A DNA stretch of 64,000 nt from Burkholderia sp. NRF60-BP8 (GCF_001522585.2 NZ_CP013373.1:2976001-3040000); one strand, 5' to 3'. Positions 28,703 through 38,845 are shown, counted from the stretch's first letter. Numbers and translations are program-made. Notes: a model not told the origin generated them from the sequence alone.

Positions 28703-29560
28703 CTATGCGGCCGCCGTGAACAGCGCGTCGATGCCCGCGGCGTCGGCCGCCGCCAGCCAGCGATGGCGCAGCAACGTGTCGAGCATCGCGAGGCTCGCGT
28801 CCATCGTCGCGCGGCCTTCGCGCAGCCAGGCAATCACTTCGGGCACGCCGGCCAGCAGATGCTCGGCCACTTCGCCGTCCTGGTTGTGCGGCGCGAAGTC
28901 GCGCGGCAGCGGCAGGTCGTACACGAAGATCAGTTCGGATTGCGTGCCTTCCGGCAGCGAGCACAACACCTGCACTGCCCGGCCCGCAATCGCGCGTGCC
29001 GCGAGTTCCGCCGGCATGCCAGCCTCTTCCCAGCACTCCTTGATGAGCGTCTCGTGAACGCCCAGGCCCCAGCCGATGCCGCCCGCGACGACGTTGTCGA
29101 GCATGCCGGGGTCGGTGGCCTTGGTCGCGCTGCGGCGGCCGAGCCACATTTTCGGTGCAGCGGGCGACCCCGGTGCAACCGCATATTCTACGATGCCGTT
29201 CAGGTGCACCGCATAGGTCTGCGTGCCGAAGAAGCGCGACGCGGCGCGCTCGATGTAGGCGAGCGGCGGATCGTCGAAGCGATTGCGGATCGCGTAGATC
29301 TCGTCGCGCCAGCCGGGAATCGCGCCTTCGGCGGCGAGCGCGCCGATCGCGCCGGCCAGCGCCATGCTGCGCGCGTCGACCGAATCGTAGCGCGCCGACA
29401 GCACGACCCGCTCGCCGGTCAGCTCGAACACGTCGGGCCAGCGCGCGAGCCTGGCGACGTCCTGGCGGCGCACCCAGCCGACCGCCTGGCCGGCGATCTC
29501 GAAACGCAGGTGCGCGGCCGGATCGAAGCGGCGCGCGGCCGCGATGCACGGAAACGTCAT
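28703..29560 (-). CDS. DUF4743 Nudix hydrolase
   Basis: A 285-residue two-domain protein. The N-terminal DUF4743 part (about residues 1-120) precedes a Nudix domain with the degenerate box GGIGWGLGVHETLIKECWEEAG. The fungal and bacterial Tnr3-like group (putative thiamine-diphosphate hydrolases) shares this layout. Such enzymes cleave nucleoside-diphosphate-linked substrates; the substrate here is unproven. It starts (ATG 29560) six bases after the stop of the LysE gene, so the two are probably co-transcribed. Confidence 0.85.
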   Translation of the reverse strand: MTFPCIAAARRFDPAAHLRFEIAGQAVGWVRRQDVARLARWPDVFELTGERVVLSARYDSVDARSMALAGAIGALAAEGAIPGWRDEIYAIRNRFDDPPLAYIERAASRFFGTQTYAVHLNGIVEYAVAPGSPAAPKMWLGRRSATKATDPGMLDNVVAGGIGWGLGVHETLIKECWEEAGMPAELAARAIAGRAVQVLCSLPEGTQSELIFVYDLPLPRDFAPHNQDGEVAEHLLAGVPEVIAWLREGRATMDASLAMLDTLLRHRWLAAADAAGIDALFTAAA

Positions 29561-29565
29561 CTCGC

Positions 29566-30180
29566 TCAATCCTTCAGCGCGACGCGAATGCCGATCGCGA
29601 TGAACGTCGCGCCGGCGATCCGGTCGAGCCACACACCGACCTGCGGGCGACGCTTCAGCCACGCGCCGATCATGCCCGCGCCGACGCCGAACAGCGAGAA
29701 GACCGCGGCCGTCTGCAGCATGAACAGCGCGCCGAGCTCGAACATCTGCAGCGTCACGCCCTGCGCGCCGTGCGGATCGACGAACTGCGGCAGGAACACG
29801 ACGAAGAACAGCGTGACCTTCGGGTTCATCAGGTTGCCGATCACGCTCTGCCGGAAAATCGCGCCGAGCGGCTGCGGCGGGCGCGCATGCGCGTTCGCGA
29901 GGCCCTGGCTGCGCAGCGCCTTGATGCCGATCCACACGAGGTACGCGGCGCCCGCGAGCTTCAGGATCTGGAACGCGACCGGCGACGAACGCAGCACGGC
30001 CGCGACGCCGAGCGCCGCGAGCGTCGTGTGGAACAGGATCCCCGCCGTGAAGCCGAGCGCGGCGACGAAGCCGGCCGCGCGGCCCTGCGAGATGCCGCGT
30101 GCGAGCACCTGCAGGTTGTCGGGCCCCGGCGCGAACGTGATCGCGATCGACGTGGCGAGAAACAGCATGAAGTTGGGCAT
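29566..30180 (-). CDS. LysE/RhtB family amino-acid exporter
   Basis: A 204-residue membrane protein with the LysE-type N-terminus (FAPGPDNLQVLARGISQGRAAGFVAALGFTAGILFH), five to six predicted helices, and the SVIGNLMNPKVTLFFVVFLPQF block. Homologues export amino acids or homoserine lactones by proton antiport. The substrate is not readable. It lies upstream of the Nudix gene and 87 bases downstream of apt, all on the minus strand. Confidence 0.9.
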   Translation of the reverse strand: MPNFMLFLATSIAITFAPGPDNLQVLARGISQGRAAGFVAALGFTAGILFHTTLAALGVAAVLRSSPVAFQILKLAGAAYLVWIGIKALRSQGLANAHARPPQPLGAIFRQSVIGNLMNPKVTLFFVVFLPQFVDPHGAQGVTLQMFELGALFMLQTAAVFSLFGVGAGMIGAWLKRRPQVGVWLDRIAGATFIAIGIRVALKD

Positions 30181-30267
30181 CGTGACCTCGCTGCGTAACG
30201 TGAGCCAAGCGTGAACCAGGCGTGAACCCGCGCAAGCCGGGGCGGCAAGCCGCGGCAGGACCGGCGT

Positions 30268-30834
30268 TCAGTGGCCGGGGAATTCGGTAACGGTATAGAC
30301 GGGCAGGCCGGCATTGCGCAGCAGCGCCGAGCCGCCGAGATCCGGCAGGTCGATGATCGCCGCGCCTTCGACGACCACCGCGCCGAGCCGCTGCAGCAGG
30401 TTGCGCCCCGCCATCATCGTGCCGCCGGTCGCGATCAGGTCGTCCATGATGATCACGCGGTCGCCGGGGCGGCACGCATCTTCGTGGATCTCGACCGTCG
30501 CGCTGCCGTATTCGAGGTCGTACGATTCCGAACGGGTCTTGTACGGCAGCTTGCCGACCTTGCGGATCGGCACGAAGCCGACGCTCAGCTCGTACGCGAC
30601 GATCGGCGCGATGATGAAGCCGCGCGCATCGAGGCCCGCGACGTAATCGAGCTTCGCATCGACATAGCGTTCGACGAACAGGTCGACGAGGATGCGCAGC
30701 GCCTTCGGGCTCTGCAGCAGCGTCGTGATGTCGCGGAACTGCACGCCCGGCTGCGGCCAGTCGGGCACCGTGCGGATCTGGCTGTGAATGAAGGCGACCG
30801 GATCGAGCGGTGCGCCCGACGACGAATGCGGCAT
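30268..30834 (-). CDS. apt: Adenine phosphoribosyltransferase
   Basis: A 188-residue type I phosphoribosyltransferase. The PRPP loop is [17 protein letters not shown], and the adenine-specific hood region [22 protein letters not shown] is near residue 25. It salvages adenine to AMP using PRPP. Start ATG 30834 has GGAGAG upstream; a start at 30873 would add 13 residues overlapping the terminator. The gene follows the KefB-like gene on the same strand but is separated from it by a terminator. Confidence 0.95.
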   Translation of the reverse strand: MPHSSSGAPLDPVAFIHSQIRTVPDWPQPGVQFRDITTLLQSPKALRILVDLFVERYVDAKLDYVAGLDARGFIIAPIVAYELSVGFVPIRKVGKLPYKTRSESYDLEYGSATVEIHEDACRPGDRVIIMDDLIATGGTMMAGRNLLQRLGAVVVEGAAIIDLPDLGGSALLRNAGLPVYTVTEFPGH

Positions 30835-30844
30835 GAAACTCTCC

Positions 30845-30878
30845 GAAAAAAACGGTGCGCGAAGATCGGGCACCGTTT
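30845..30878 (-). terminator. Intrinsic terminator between kefB-like and apt
   Basis: AAACGGTGC/GCACCGTTT, a 9-bp stem with an 11-base loop, is followed by a T-run on the minus strand. It ends the antiporter transcript just ahead of the apt ribosome site, so apt needs its own promoter or read-through. Confidence 0.75.
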
Positions 30879-30911
30879 CTGATCAATACGGGTCAGGTTG
30901 TGATTCGCGGC

Positions 30912-32918
30912 TCACGCAGCCGCGGCCGGCGGATCGCGCCGATGGCGCGACAACCGCTCCTCCGCGAGCGCGAGCGCCTCGGGCAACCCGCGCAGCACCA
31001 CGATGTCGCTCGCGCGCAGCTTGGTCTGCGGATCGGGTTCGACGCCGCGGATGCCGTGCCGGCGGATCGCCGTGACTTCCAGCCCGAGTGCGTACAGCCC
31101 GAGTTCTTCCAGCGAACGCCCGACCGCGTCCGCGCGCGCGTCGACCGGCACCGATTGTAGCCGCACCTGCTCGTGATCGTCGTCGTCCGCGTCGTCCGCG
31201 CCGCGGAAATAGCCGCGCAGCAGGCTGTAGCGCTCGTCGCGCATCTCCTCGACGCGCCGCACGACCTTGCGCATCGGCACGCCGACCAGCACCAGCGTAT
31301 GCGACGCGAGCATCAGGCTGCCTTCGACGATCTCCGGAATCACCTCGGTCGCGCCGGCCGCGAGCAGCTTCTCCAGATCGGCATCGTCGACGGTGCGCAC
31401 GATCGCCGGCAGCGTCGGCTCGAGCTCGTGCACGTGGTGCAGCACCCGCAGCGCGGACGGCGTGTTCGCGTAGGTGATCGCGACGGCCGCCGCACGGTGG
31501 ATACCGGCCGCGAGCAGCGACTCGCGGCGCGCCGCGTCGCCGAACACGACCGATTCGCCGGCCGTCGCGGCCGCGCTCACGCGATCGGGATCGAGGTCGA
31601 GCGCGACGTACGAAATGCCTTCCTGCTCGAGCATGCGCGCCAGGTTCTGGCCCGCGCGGCCATAGCCGCAGATGATCACGTGGCCGCGCTGCTTGAGGCT
31701 TTGCGTCGCGATCCGCGTCATCTGCAGCGATTGCTGCATCCACTCCGTCGACGACAGCCGCATCACGATGCGGTCGGCGTTCTGGATCAGGAACGGCGCG
31801 GCGAGCATCGACAGCAGCATCGACGCGAGGATCGCCTGCAGCAGCGTCGAATCGACGAGATGCCGGTCGAGGATCAGGTTCAGCAGCACGAAGCCGAATT
31901 CGCCGGCCTGCGCGAGGCCGATCCCCGTGCGCATCGCAACGCCCGGCGTCGCGCCGAACAGCCGTGCGAGCCCCGCGATCATCGTCGCCTTGAACAGGAT
32001 CTGCCCGACGAAAAAGCCGAGCACGATCAACGGATGCTCCCAGATCACGCGCGGGTCGAGCAGCATCCCCGTCGTCACGAAGAACAGGCCGAGCAGCACG
32101 TCGCGGAACGGCTTGATGTCCTCCTCCACCTGATGGCGGAACGGCGTCTCGGAAATGAGCATCCCCGCGATGAACGCGCCGAGCGCGAGCGACAGGCCGA
32201 AGCGGTCGGTGACGAACGCGGCGCCGAGCGTGACGAGCAGCAGGTTCAGCACGAACAGCTCCTGCGAGCGGCGCCGCGCGACGACGTTGAGCCAGCGCGT
32301 CATGAAACGCTGGCCGATGACCAGCAGCAGCGTGAGCGCGATCACGATCTTCAGCGCCGCGAAGCCGAGCGTGATCGCGAGGTCCTTCGACGATTCGGCG
32401 CCGAACGCGGCGATCACGATCAGCAGCGGCACGACCGCGAGATCCTGGAACAGCAGCACGCCGAAGATGTTGCGGCCGTGCTCCGTCTCGATCTCGAGCC
32501 GCTCGGCGAGCATCTTCGACACGATCGCCGTCGACGACATCGCGAGCGCGCCGCCGAGCGCGATGCTGCCCTGCCACGTGATGTGCACCCAGCGCTCGAA
32601 CAGCACGCCGAGCACGAGCGCGAGCACGAGGGTCGCGACGACCTGCAGCAGGCCGAGCCCGAACACGAGCCGCTGCATCGCCCTCAGCTTCGCGAGCGAG
32701 AATTCGAGGCCGATCGAAAACATCAGGAACACCACGCCGAACTCCGCGAGGTGCTCGGCCCGTTCGAGATCCGCCGCGACGCCGAACGCGTGCGGGCCGA
32801 CCAGGATGCCGACGGTCAGGTAGCCGAGCATCGGCGGCAGGTTCAGCGAGCGGAATACGACGACGCCCACCACCGAGGCCAGCAGCAGCAGCAGGGTCAT
32901 TTCGAGCGGGGAAATCAC
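30912..32918 (-). CDS. KefB-type monovalent cation:proton antiporter
   Basis: A 668-residue CPA2 family protein. About 12 membrane helices span residues 1-385, with the GLAQAGEFGFVLL motif of Kef/RosB transporters. A TrkA-N (RCK) domain begins at GHVIICGYGRAGQNLARML and a TrkA-C domain at the end. Kef-type systems move K+ out against protons, gated by NAD(H) or glutathione adducts; here gating is unproven. Start: GTG 32918 chosen for its weak AGGA upstream and fit to the family; GTG 32948 and ATG 32900 are alternatives. It is divergent from kdsD. Confidence 0.9.
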   Translation of the reverse strand: MISPLEMTLLLLLASVVGVVVFRSLNLPPMLGYLTVGILVGPHAFGVAADLERAEHLAEFGVVFLMFSIGLEFSLAKLRAMQRLVFGLGLLQVVATLVLALVLGVLFERWVHITWQGSIALGGALAMSSTAIVSKMLAERLEIETEHGRNIFGVLLFQDLAVVPLLIVIAAFGAESSKDLAITLGFAALKIVIALTLLLVIGQRFMTRWLNVVARRRSQELFVLNLLLVTLGAAFVTDRFGLSLALGAFIAGMLISETPFRHQVEEDIKPFRDVLLGLFFVTTGMLLDPRVIWEHPLIVLGFFVGQILFKATMIAGLARLFGATPGVAMRTGIGLAQAGEFGFVLLNLILDRHLVDSTLLQAILASMLLSMLAAPFLIQNADRIVMRLSSTEWMQQSLQMTRIATQSLKQRGHVIICGYGRAGQNLARMLEQEGISYVALDLDPDRVSAAATAGESVVFGDAARRESLLAAGIHRAAAVAITYANTPSALRVLHHVHELEPTLPAIVRTVDDADLEKLLAAGATEVIPEIVEGSLMLASHTLVLVGVPMRKVVRRVEEMRDERYSLLRGYFRGADDADDDDHEQVRLQSVPVDARADAVGRSLEELGLYALGLEVTAIRRHGIRGVEPDPQTKLRASDIVVLRGLPEALALAEERLSRHRRDPPAAAA

Positions 32919-33031
32919 AGGCGAAGCGTCCTCGTTCGTCGGGGCCACGGCAATGCGGGCGCGGGTGGTGGCGGTGGACAGGCGACGTCGGACGAGTCCG
33001 AAGGCGCGGCGCGGCGAACAAACGCCTTTGC

Positions 33032-33037
33032 TATACT
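33032..33037 (+). promoter_or_regulatory. -10 hexamer of kdsD, possible leaderless promoter
   Basis: TATACT ends 6 bases before the kdsD ATG (33044), so the predicted transcription start falls on or next to the start codon. No consensus -35 is seen 17 bases upstream, and no ribosome site fits in the gap. Confidence 0.45.
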
Positions 33038-33043
33038 CCGCGC

Positions 33044-34027
33044 ATGATAGCGAAAATCAATGATGATCGGGCGCTCGCGCTCGCCCGCGACGTGCTCGAC
33101 ATCGAGGCGGACGCCGTGCGCGCGCTGCGCGACCAGCTCGACGGCGGCTTCGTCCAGGCCGTTGCGCTGCTGCTCGGCTGCCGCGGCCGCGTCGTGGTCT
33201 CCGGGATCGGCAAATCGGGGCACATCGCCCGCAAGATCGCGGCCACGCTGGCCAGCACCGGTACGCCGGCCTTCTTCGTCCACCCTGCCGAGGCCAGCCA
33301 CGGCGACCTCGGGATGGTCACCTCCGACGACGTCTTCATCGGCATCTCCTATTCCGGCGAATCGGAAGAACTCGTCGCGATCCTGCCGCTCGTGAAGCGG
33401 ATCGGCGCGAAGCTGATCGCGATCACGGGCCGCGCGGGGTCGAGCCTCGGCACGCTCGCCGACGTGAACCTGAACGCCGCGGTGTCGAAGGAAGCGTGCC
33501 CGCTGAACCTCGCGCCCACCGCGAGCACGACCGCCGCGCTCGCGCTCGGCGATGCGCTCGCCGTCGCCGTGCTCGATGCGCGCGGCTTCGGCTCGGAAGA
33601 TTTCGCGCGCTCGCATCCGGGCGGCGCGCTCGGCCGGCGCCTGCTCACCTACGTGCGCGACGTGATGCGCTCGGGCGACGACGTCCCCTCCGTCGGGCTG
33701 AACGCGACGCTGTCGGACGCGCTGTTCCAGATCACCGCGAAGCGCCTCGGCATGACGGCCGTGGTCGACGCCGACGGCAAGGTCGTCGGCATCTTCACGG
33801 ACGGCGACCTGCGCCGCGTGCTCGCGCGCGACGGCGACTTCCGCACGCTGCCGATCACCGAAGTCATGACGCGCGACCCGCGCACGATCGCGCCGGATCA
33901 CCTGGCGGTCGAGGCCGTGGAACTGATGGAGCGCCACCGGATCAACCAGATGCTGGTCGTCGATGCCGACGGCGCGCTGATCGGCGCGCTGAACATGCAC
34001 GACCTGTTTTCGAAGAAGGTGATCTGA
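33044..34027 (+). CDS. kdsD: D-arabinose 5-phosphate isomerase
   Basis: A 327-residue protein of normal length. The SIS sugar-isomerase domain carries GIGKSGHIARKIAATLASTGTPAFFVHPAEASHGDLGM, followed by SYSGESEE and KEACPLNLAPTASTT, and then two CBS domains (from about residue 205 and 270). It makes A5P for Kdo synthesis in LPS inner core. It is the first gene of a conserved kdsD-kdsC-lptC-lptA-lptB run. The stop overlaps the kdsC start (TGATG). The ATG follows the -10 hexamer closely, suggesting a leaderless mRNA. Confidence 0.97.
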   Translation: MIAKINDDRALALARDVLDIEADAVRALRDQLDGGFVQAVALLLGCRGRVVVSGIGKSGHIARKIAATLASTGTPAFFVHPAEASHGDLGMVTSDDVFIGISYSGESEELVAILPLVKRIGAKLIAITGRAGSSLGTLADVNLNAAVSKEACPLNLAPTASTTAALALGDALAVAVLDARGFGSEDFARSHPGGALGRRLLTYVRDVMRSGDDVPSVGLNATLSDALFQITAKRLGMTAVVDADGKVVGIFTDGDLRRVLARDGDFRTLPITEVMTRDPRTIAPDHLAVEAVELMERHRINQMLVVDADGALIGALNMHDLFSKKVI

Positions 34028-34563
34028 TGAGCGCAGCGCTGACTGCGGCCGAACGCGCGAGCCGCGTGAAGCTGATGATTTTCGACGTCGACGGCGTACT
34101 GACCGACGGCGGCCTGTTGTTTACAGCGACCGGCGACGCGATGAAGTCGTTCAATTCGCTCGACGGCCACGGCGTGAAGCTGCTCGGCGAAGCCGGCATC
34201 GCGACCGCGATCATCACGGGCCGCCGCTCGGACATCGTCGCGTCGCGCGCGAAGGAAATGAAGATCGCGCACCTGTTCCAGGGCGTCGAGAACAAGCTCG
34301 CCGTGTTCGCCGACCTGATCGCGTCGCTCGGCCTGACGGCCGACGCATGCGGCTACATGGGCGACGACTGGCCCGATCTGCCGGTCATGCTGCGCTGCGG
34401 CTTCGCCACGGCCCCCGCGAACGCGCACCCCGAGGTGATCGCCCGTGCGCACTGGGTCGCCGAAGCCCGCGGCGGCCACGGCGCCGTGCGCGAGGTCTGC
34501 GATGCGATCCTGCGCGCACAGCGCCGCTACGACGCGCTGCTCGCCGCCGCCTGCGGAGCCTGA
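34027..34563 (+). CDS. kdsC: 3-deoxy-D-manno-octulosonate 8-phosphate phosphatase
   Basis: A 178-residue HAD phosphatase. Motif I FDVDGVLTDG holds the nucleophilic Asp, motif II TGR, and motif III GDDWPDLPVM. It removes phosphate from Kdo-8-P, completing free Kdo for LPS. It is translationally coupled to kdsD by a 1-base overlap, and lptC follows after 3 bases. Length matches the KdsC tetramer type without an extra cap domain. Confidence 0.97.
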   Translation: MSAALTAAERASRVKLMIFDVDGVLTDGGLLFTATGDAMKSFNSLDGHGVKLLGEAGIATAIITGRRSDIVASRAKEMKIAHLFQGVENKLAVFADLIASLGLTADACGYMGDDWPDLPVMLRCGFATAPANAHPEVIARAHWVAEARGGHGAVREVCDAILRAQRRYDALLAAACGA

Positions 34564-34566
34564 CCG

Positions 34567-35181
34567 ATGAGCACGCATTTCCGCTGGACCCAGCTGCTGC
34601 CGCTCGCCGCGGTCGCCGCGCTCGCGGGCGTCACCTGGTGGTTGCTGCAGGCCACGCTGCCGCCGCCCGGCGAGGGCGTCGCGCAGCCGAAGCGCCATAC
34701 GCCCGACTATTTCGCGGACAACTTCTCGGTCACCGAGCTCGACCAGTCCGGCACGACCCAGTACCGGCTGACGGCCGCGAAGCTGGTCCATTACGAAGAC
34801 ACCGAAAGCAGCGACCTGACCGATCCGGCCATGCGCGCGTTCCAGCCCGGCAAGCCCGTCGTGACGACCACCGCGAAGCGCGGCACCGTCAACGGCGACG
34901 TGTCGATCGTCGATTTGTACGACGATGCGCGCATCCTGCGCGCGGCCGGCGGCGGCGATCCGCAGATGCAGGCCGATTCCCAGCATTTCCGGATCTTCGT
35001 CAATGACGATGTGATCCAGACCGAAAAGCCGGTTAAACTTCAGCGCGGCCTGTCGCTCGTCAACGCGACCGACGGCATGAAGTACAACAACGTCACCCGG
35101 GTCATCGAGCTTTACGGCAACGTGCGCGGCACGATCGCCGCGGCGGACACGTCCGGCGGCTCGAAAGGTCAACCCAAGTGA
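34567..35181 (+). CDS. lptC: LPS export system protein LptC
   Basis: A 204-residue bitopic protein. One membrane helix (residues 9-28) precedes a periplasmic beta-jellyroll with TPDYFADNFSVTELDQSGTTQYRLTAAKLVHY and SDLTDPAMRAFQPG. LptC bridges the LptB2FG transporter and LptA in the LPS transport bridge. lptF and lptG are not here, as is usual in proteobacteria. Its end overlaps the lptA GTG by 4 bases. Confidence 0.93.
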   Translation: MSTHFRWTQLLPLAAVAALAGVTWWLLQATLPPPGEGVAQPKRHTPDYFADNFSVTELDQSGTTQYRLTAAKLVHYEDTESSDLTDPAMRAFQPGKPVVTTTAKRGTVNGDVSIVDLYDDARILRAAGGGDPQMQADSQHFRIFVNDDVIQTEKPVKLQRGLSLVNATDGMKYNNVTRVIELYGNVRGTIAAADTSGGSKGQPK

Positions 35182-35867
35182 CGCATCCCTCACGTGACTG
35201 CATGAACGAACCGTTCCCTCGACAGATTTCCGGCGGCGCTGCGCGCGCCGTCCGCGCCGCGCTCGCCGCGACGCTCGTGGCGCTCCCGCTCGTCGGGCTG
35301 GCGCCGCTCGCCCATGCCGAGAAGGCCGACCAGAACAAGCCGATCAACGTCGAGGCCGACAACCTGACCTACGACGATCTGAAGCAGGTCACGGTCGCGA
35401 CCGGCAACGTCGTGATCACGAAGGGCACGATCATCATCAAGGGCGATCGCGTCGAAGTGCGCCAGGACCCGGAAGGCTACCAGTATGCGACGTCGTTCGG
35501 CAGCGGCAAGAAGCACGCGACGTTCCGCCAGAAGCGCGAAGGCCTCGACGAATACATCGACGGCGATGCCGAGCGCATCGACTACGACGGCAAGCAGGAC
35601 CTGACCACGCTGACCACCGCGGCGACCGTGCGCCGCCTGCAGGGCACGTCGACCGTCGCCGATACCGTGCACGGCAGCGTGATCACGTATGACGGCCAGC
35701 GCGACTTCTACACCGCGAAGGGCGGCAAGGACGTCGCGGCGCCGGGCAACCCGAACGGCCGCGTGCGCGCGATGCTGTCGCCGAAGAACGGCGGCCCCGC
35801 GCCGCTGAACGGGGCGCCGGCCAAGCTGTCGCCGTCGACCACGATCCAGGGAGCGCCGGGCCAATGA
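35178..35867 (+). CDS. lptA: LPS transport periplasmic protein LptA
   Basis: A 229-residue protein with a signal peptide (cleavage near LAHAEKAD, about residue 47) and an OstA-like beta-jellyroll ([28 protein letters not shown], then [20 protein letters not shown]). It forms the periplasmic bridge for LPS. The start was placed at GTG 35178 since AAAGG lies about 9 bases upstream and the codon overlaps the lptC stop; ATG 35202 is possible but has no ribosome site. The C-terminal tail is Pro/Gly-rich. The lptB ATG overlaps its stop. Confidence 0.93.
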   Translation: MTHPSRDCMNEPFPRQISGGAARAVRAALAATLVALPLVGLAPLAHAEKADQNKPINVEADNLTYDDLKQVTVATGNVVITKGTIIIKGDRVEVRQDPEGYQYATSFGSGKKHATFRQKREGLDEYIDGDAERIDYDGKQDLTTLTTAATVRRLQGTSTVADTVHGSVITYDGQRDFYTAKGGKDVAAPGNPNGRVRAMLSPKNGGPAPLNGAPAKLSPSTTIQGAPGQ

Positions 35868-36640
35868 ACGCGCTCCCGAATCGCCAGCCGGCCGGCACCA
35901 CGAGCTCGCTCGTCGTCCGCAACCTGAAGAAGCGCTACGGCTCGCGCACGGTCGTCAAGGACGTGTCGCTCGACGTGAAGAGCGGCGAAGTCGTCGGCCT
36001 GCTCGGCCCGAACGGCGCCGGCAAGACCACGTCGTTCTACATGATCGTCGGCCTCGTGCCGACGGACGGGGGCGAAATCTCGCTGAACGGCAGCTCGATC
36101 GGCCTGCTGCCGATCCACAAGCGCGCGTCGCTCGGCCTGTCGTACCTGCCGCAAGAGGCGTCCGTGTTCCGCAAGCTGACCGTCGAGGAGAACATCCGCG
36201 CGGTGCTCGAGCTGCAGCACGGCGAAGACGGCAAGCGGCTGTCGAAGGATGCGATCTCGTCGCGCACCGAAGCGCTGCTCGACGAGCTGCAGATCGGCCA
36301 CCTGCGCGAGAACCCCGCGCTGTCGCTGTCGGGCGGCGAACGGCGCCGCGTCGAAATCGCGCGCGCGCTCGCGACCAACCCGAACTTCATCCTGCTCGAC
36401 GAACCGTTCGCCGGCGTCGATCCGATCGCGGTGCTCGAGATCCAGAAGATCGTCAAGTTCCTGAAGCAGCGCAACATCGGCGTGCTGATCACGGACCACA
36501 ACGTCCGCGAAACGCTCGGCATCTGCGACCACGCGTACATCATCAGCGACGGTTCGGTGCTGGCCGCGGGCGCGCCGAGCGAAATCATCGAAAACGAAAG
36601 CGTGCGCCGCGTGTACCTCGGCGAGCACTTCCGCATGTAA
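35864..36640 (+). CDS. lptB: LPS export ABC transporter ATP-binding protein
   Basis: A 258-residue ABC ATPase. Walker [10 protein letters not shown] is at residues 48-56, Q-loop [12 protein letters not shown], signature [15 protein letters not shown], Walker [17 protein letters not shown], and H-loop [10 protein letters not shown]. It powers LPS extraction by LptF/LptG. It overlaps lptA by 4 bases and is followed 160 bases later by rpoN, the usual beta- and gamma-proteobacterial arrangement. Confidence 0.97.
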   Translation: MNALPNRQPAGTTSSLVVRNLKKRYGSRTVVKDVSLDVKSGEVVGLLGPNGAGKTTSFYMIVGLVPTDGGEISLNGSSIGLLPIHKRASLGLSYLPQEASVFRKLTVEENIRAVLELQHGEDGKRLSKDAISSRTEALLDELQIGHLRENPALSLSGGERRRVEIARALATNPNFILLDEPFAGVDPIAVLEIQKIVKFLKQRNIGVLITDHNVRETLGICDHAYIISDGSVLAAGAPSEIIENESVRRVYLGEHFRM

Positions 36641-36800
36641 CGTTCTCCTCGTGGCTGGCTGCACCCCGCCCGGCATGGCCGCGCGGGGCCGCGTCCCGCT
36701 TCGCGGCCATGCCCGCGGCCACGCGGCGCGCCGCGCGTAATCGCGGATGGCTCAATGCGCCTGGGTCGTGGCAAACTGCCGGTATGACTCCCTCCTTGCC

Positions 36801-38306
36801 ATGAAAGCCAGCCTCCAACTTCGCCTGTCGCAACATCTGGCGCTGACGCCGCAGCTGCAGCAGTCGATCCGGCTCCTGCAGTTGTCGACGCTCGAATTGC
36901 AGCAGGAAGTCGCGATGGCCGTCGCGCAGAATCCGCTGCTCGAAACCGACGACGAATGGATCGCGAGCCCGCTGCGCGTCGCGGCGGACGGATCGCTGAT
37001 CGCGCAGACGCCGCCCACACAGAACACCGAACCCGTCGCGACGAACGGCAGCGGCACGTCCAGCGATCGCGCGGAGCGCGACGAGCCGGCCGGCGCCGAC
37101 GAATACGACGGTTACGGGTCCGGCGACGGCAACGACGGCCCGCAATGGAACCTCGACGAATACGGCCGCTCGGGCGGCGCGTCCGACGACGACGACCTGC
37201 CGCCGCTGCAGGTGCAGGAAGCCGCGACGTCGCTGCGCGACCACCTGTCCGCGCAGTTGCGCGTCACGCAGGCCGGCCCGCGCGATCGCGCGCTCGTGAT
37301 GTTCCTGATCGAATCGCTCGACGACGACGGCTACCTGACCGCCACGCTCGACGAAGTGCTCGCCGACCTGCCGCCCGAACTGGAAATCGACGGCGACGAA
37401 CTGAACGCGGCGCTCGCGCTGCTGCACAGCTTCGACCCGGCCGGCGTCGGCGCGCGCTCGGCCTCCGAATGCCTGAAGCTGCAGTTGCTGCGTCTCGATC
37501 CGTCCCCGACGCGCACGCTCGCGCTCGAGATCGTGTCGCAGCATCTCGAGCTGCTCGCCGCCCGCGACTTCACACGGTTGCGCAAGCATCTGAAGGCGAG
37601 CGACGACGCGCTGCGCGACGCGCACACGCTGATCCGCTCGCTGGAGCCGTTCCCCGGCGCCGCATACGGCAAGGCCGAGGCCGACTACGTCGTGCCCGAC
37701 ATCATCGTGAAGAAGGCCGGCCAGGGATGGCTCGCGGAACTCAATCCGGAGGTCGTGCCGCGCCTGCGGATCAACAACCTGTACGCGAACATCCTGCGCA
37801 ACAGCCGCGGCGATCCGTCGGCCGGATCGCTGAAGCAGCAGCTTCAGGAAGCGCGCTGGCTGATCAAAAATATCCAGCAGCGTTTCGACACGATCCTGCG
37901 TGTCGCGCAGGCTATTGTCGAGCGTCAGAAGAATTTCTTTGCGCACGGCGAAATTGCCATGCGCCCCTTGGTTTTGCGGGAAATAGCTGATACGCTGGGC
38001 CTACACGAGTCGACTGTCAGCCGTGTGACAACCGGGAAGTACATGCTGACCCCGTTCGGGACGCTTGAATTTAAGTACTTCTTCGGATCTCACGTTTCGA
38101 CCGACACCGGTGGCGCCGCCTCGTCGACCGCCATCCGAGCCCTCATCAAGCAACTGATAGGAGCTGAAGACCCAAAATCGCCACTTTCGGACAGCCGCAT
38201 TGCCGAGCTGCTGGCAGAACAGGGGTTCGTGGTCGCGCGCCGCACGGTTGCGAAATATCGCGAAGCCCTCAAGATCCCGGCAGTGAATCTGCGCAAGTCT
38301 CTTTAA
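36801..38306 (+). CDS. rpoN: RNA polymerase sigma-54 factor
   Basis: A 501-residue sigma-54. Region I is Gln/Leu-rich ([29 protein letters not shown]), an acidic region II follows at about residues 80-135, then the core-binding domain. The HTH is near [24 protein letters not shown] and the RpoN box is [12 protein letters not shown] near the C-terminus. It directs transcription at -24/-12 promoters with enhancer-binding proteins. Start ATG 36801; an upstream TTG/ATG frame adds non-homologous residues. From about 37860 the codon use shifts to lower GC (ATA, CTA, GGA, ACA codons). Confidence 0.97.
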   Translation: MKASLQLRLSQHLALTPQLQQSIRLLQLSTLELQQEVAMAVAQNPLLETDDEWIASPLRVAADGSLIAQTPPTQNTEPVATNGSGTSSDRAERDEPAGADEYDGYGSGDGNDGPQWNLDEYGRSGGASDDDDLPPLQVQEAATSLRDHLSAQLRVTQAGPRDRALVMFLIESLDDDGYLTATLDEVLADLPPELEIDGDELNAALALLHSFDPAGVGARSASECLKLQLLRLDPSPTRTLALEIVSQHLELLAARDFTRLRKHLKASDDALRDAHTLIRSLEPFPGAAYGKAEADYVVPDIIVKKAGQGWLAELNPEVVPRLRINNLYANILRNSRGDPSAGSLKQQLQEARWLIKNIQQRFDTILRVAQAIVERQKNFFAHGEIAMRPLVLREIADTLGLHESTVSRVTTGKYMLTPFGTLEFKYFFGSHVSTDTGGAASSTAIRALIKQLIGAEDPKSPLSDSRIAELLAEQGFVVARRTVAKYREALKIPAVNLRKSL

Positions 38307-38464
38307 GCCTGCTGCCTGCCCGGCGGCAGGCGTGTTCCGGCCACCGCGCACACGGGGAACAGGCCGGGCGACCTGTCCGCGATACGCCGCCTCGTGCGGC
38401 ACGGGCAAGTCGACCGGAGCGCCGCCTCGATGCGGCCGGGTGGTCACTCGCTTGGAGAAGCACT

Positions 38465-38824
38465 ATGAACCTGAAGATCAGTGGACATCATCTCGAAGTC
38501 ACGCCTGCGATTCGCGAATACGTGATCACCAAGCTGGACCGGGTGCTACGGCATAGCGATCAGGTGATCGATGGCACTGTGATCCTCTCGGTCGACAACC
38601 ACAAGGAAAAGGACAAGCAGCAGCGCGCGGAAATCAATCTGCACCTGAAGGGCAAGGACATCTTCGTCGAAAGCGCGAACGGCAACCTGTACGCCGCGAT
38701 CGATCTGCTGATCGACAAGCTGGATCGCCAGGTCGTCAAGCACATGGAGCGCCTGCAAACGCACGCGCACGATCCGATCAAGCTGCAGCCGTCGATCGAC
38801 CAGATCGAACTGCCGCCGCAATAA
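38465..38824 (+). CDS. hpf: Ribosome hibernation-promoting factor
   Basis: A 119-residue short-to-medium Hpf/Yhb[31 protein letters not shown] is the dsRBD-like fold, followed by [34 protein letters not shown]. It binds 30S subunits and promotes 100S dimers in stationary phase; the long C-terminal dimerisation domain is absent, as in the short form. SD AGAAG precedes ATG 38465. It forms the conserved rpoN-hpf-ptsN run. Confidence 0.96.
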   Translation: MNLKISGHHLEVTPAIREYVITKLDRVLRHSDQVIDGTVILSVDNHKEKDKQQRAEINLHLKGKDIFVESANGNLYAAIDLLIDKLDRQVVKHMERLQTHAHDPIKLQPSIDQIELPPQ

Positions 38825-38845
38825 CCGTCACTGCAACACGCACGC

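Noticed and set aside
31173..33047. A 624-residue plus-strand frame opposite the KefB-type gene
   Set aside because: His- and Arg-rich with no recognisable motif; the minus-strand gene has helices and TrkA domains.
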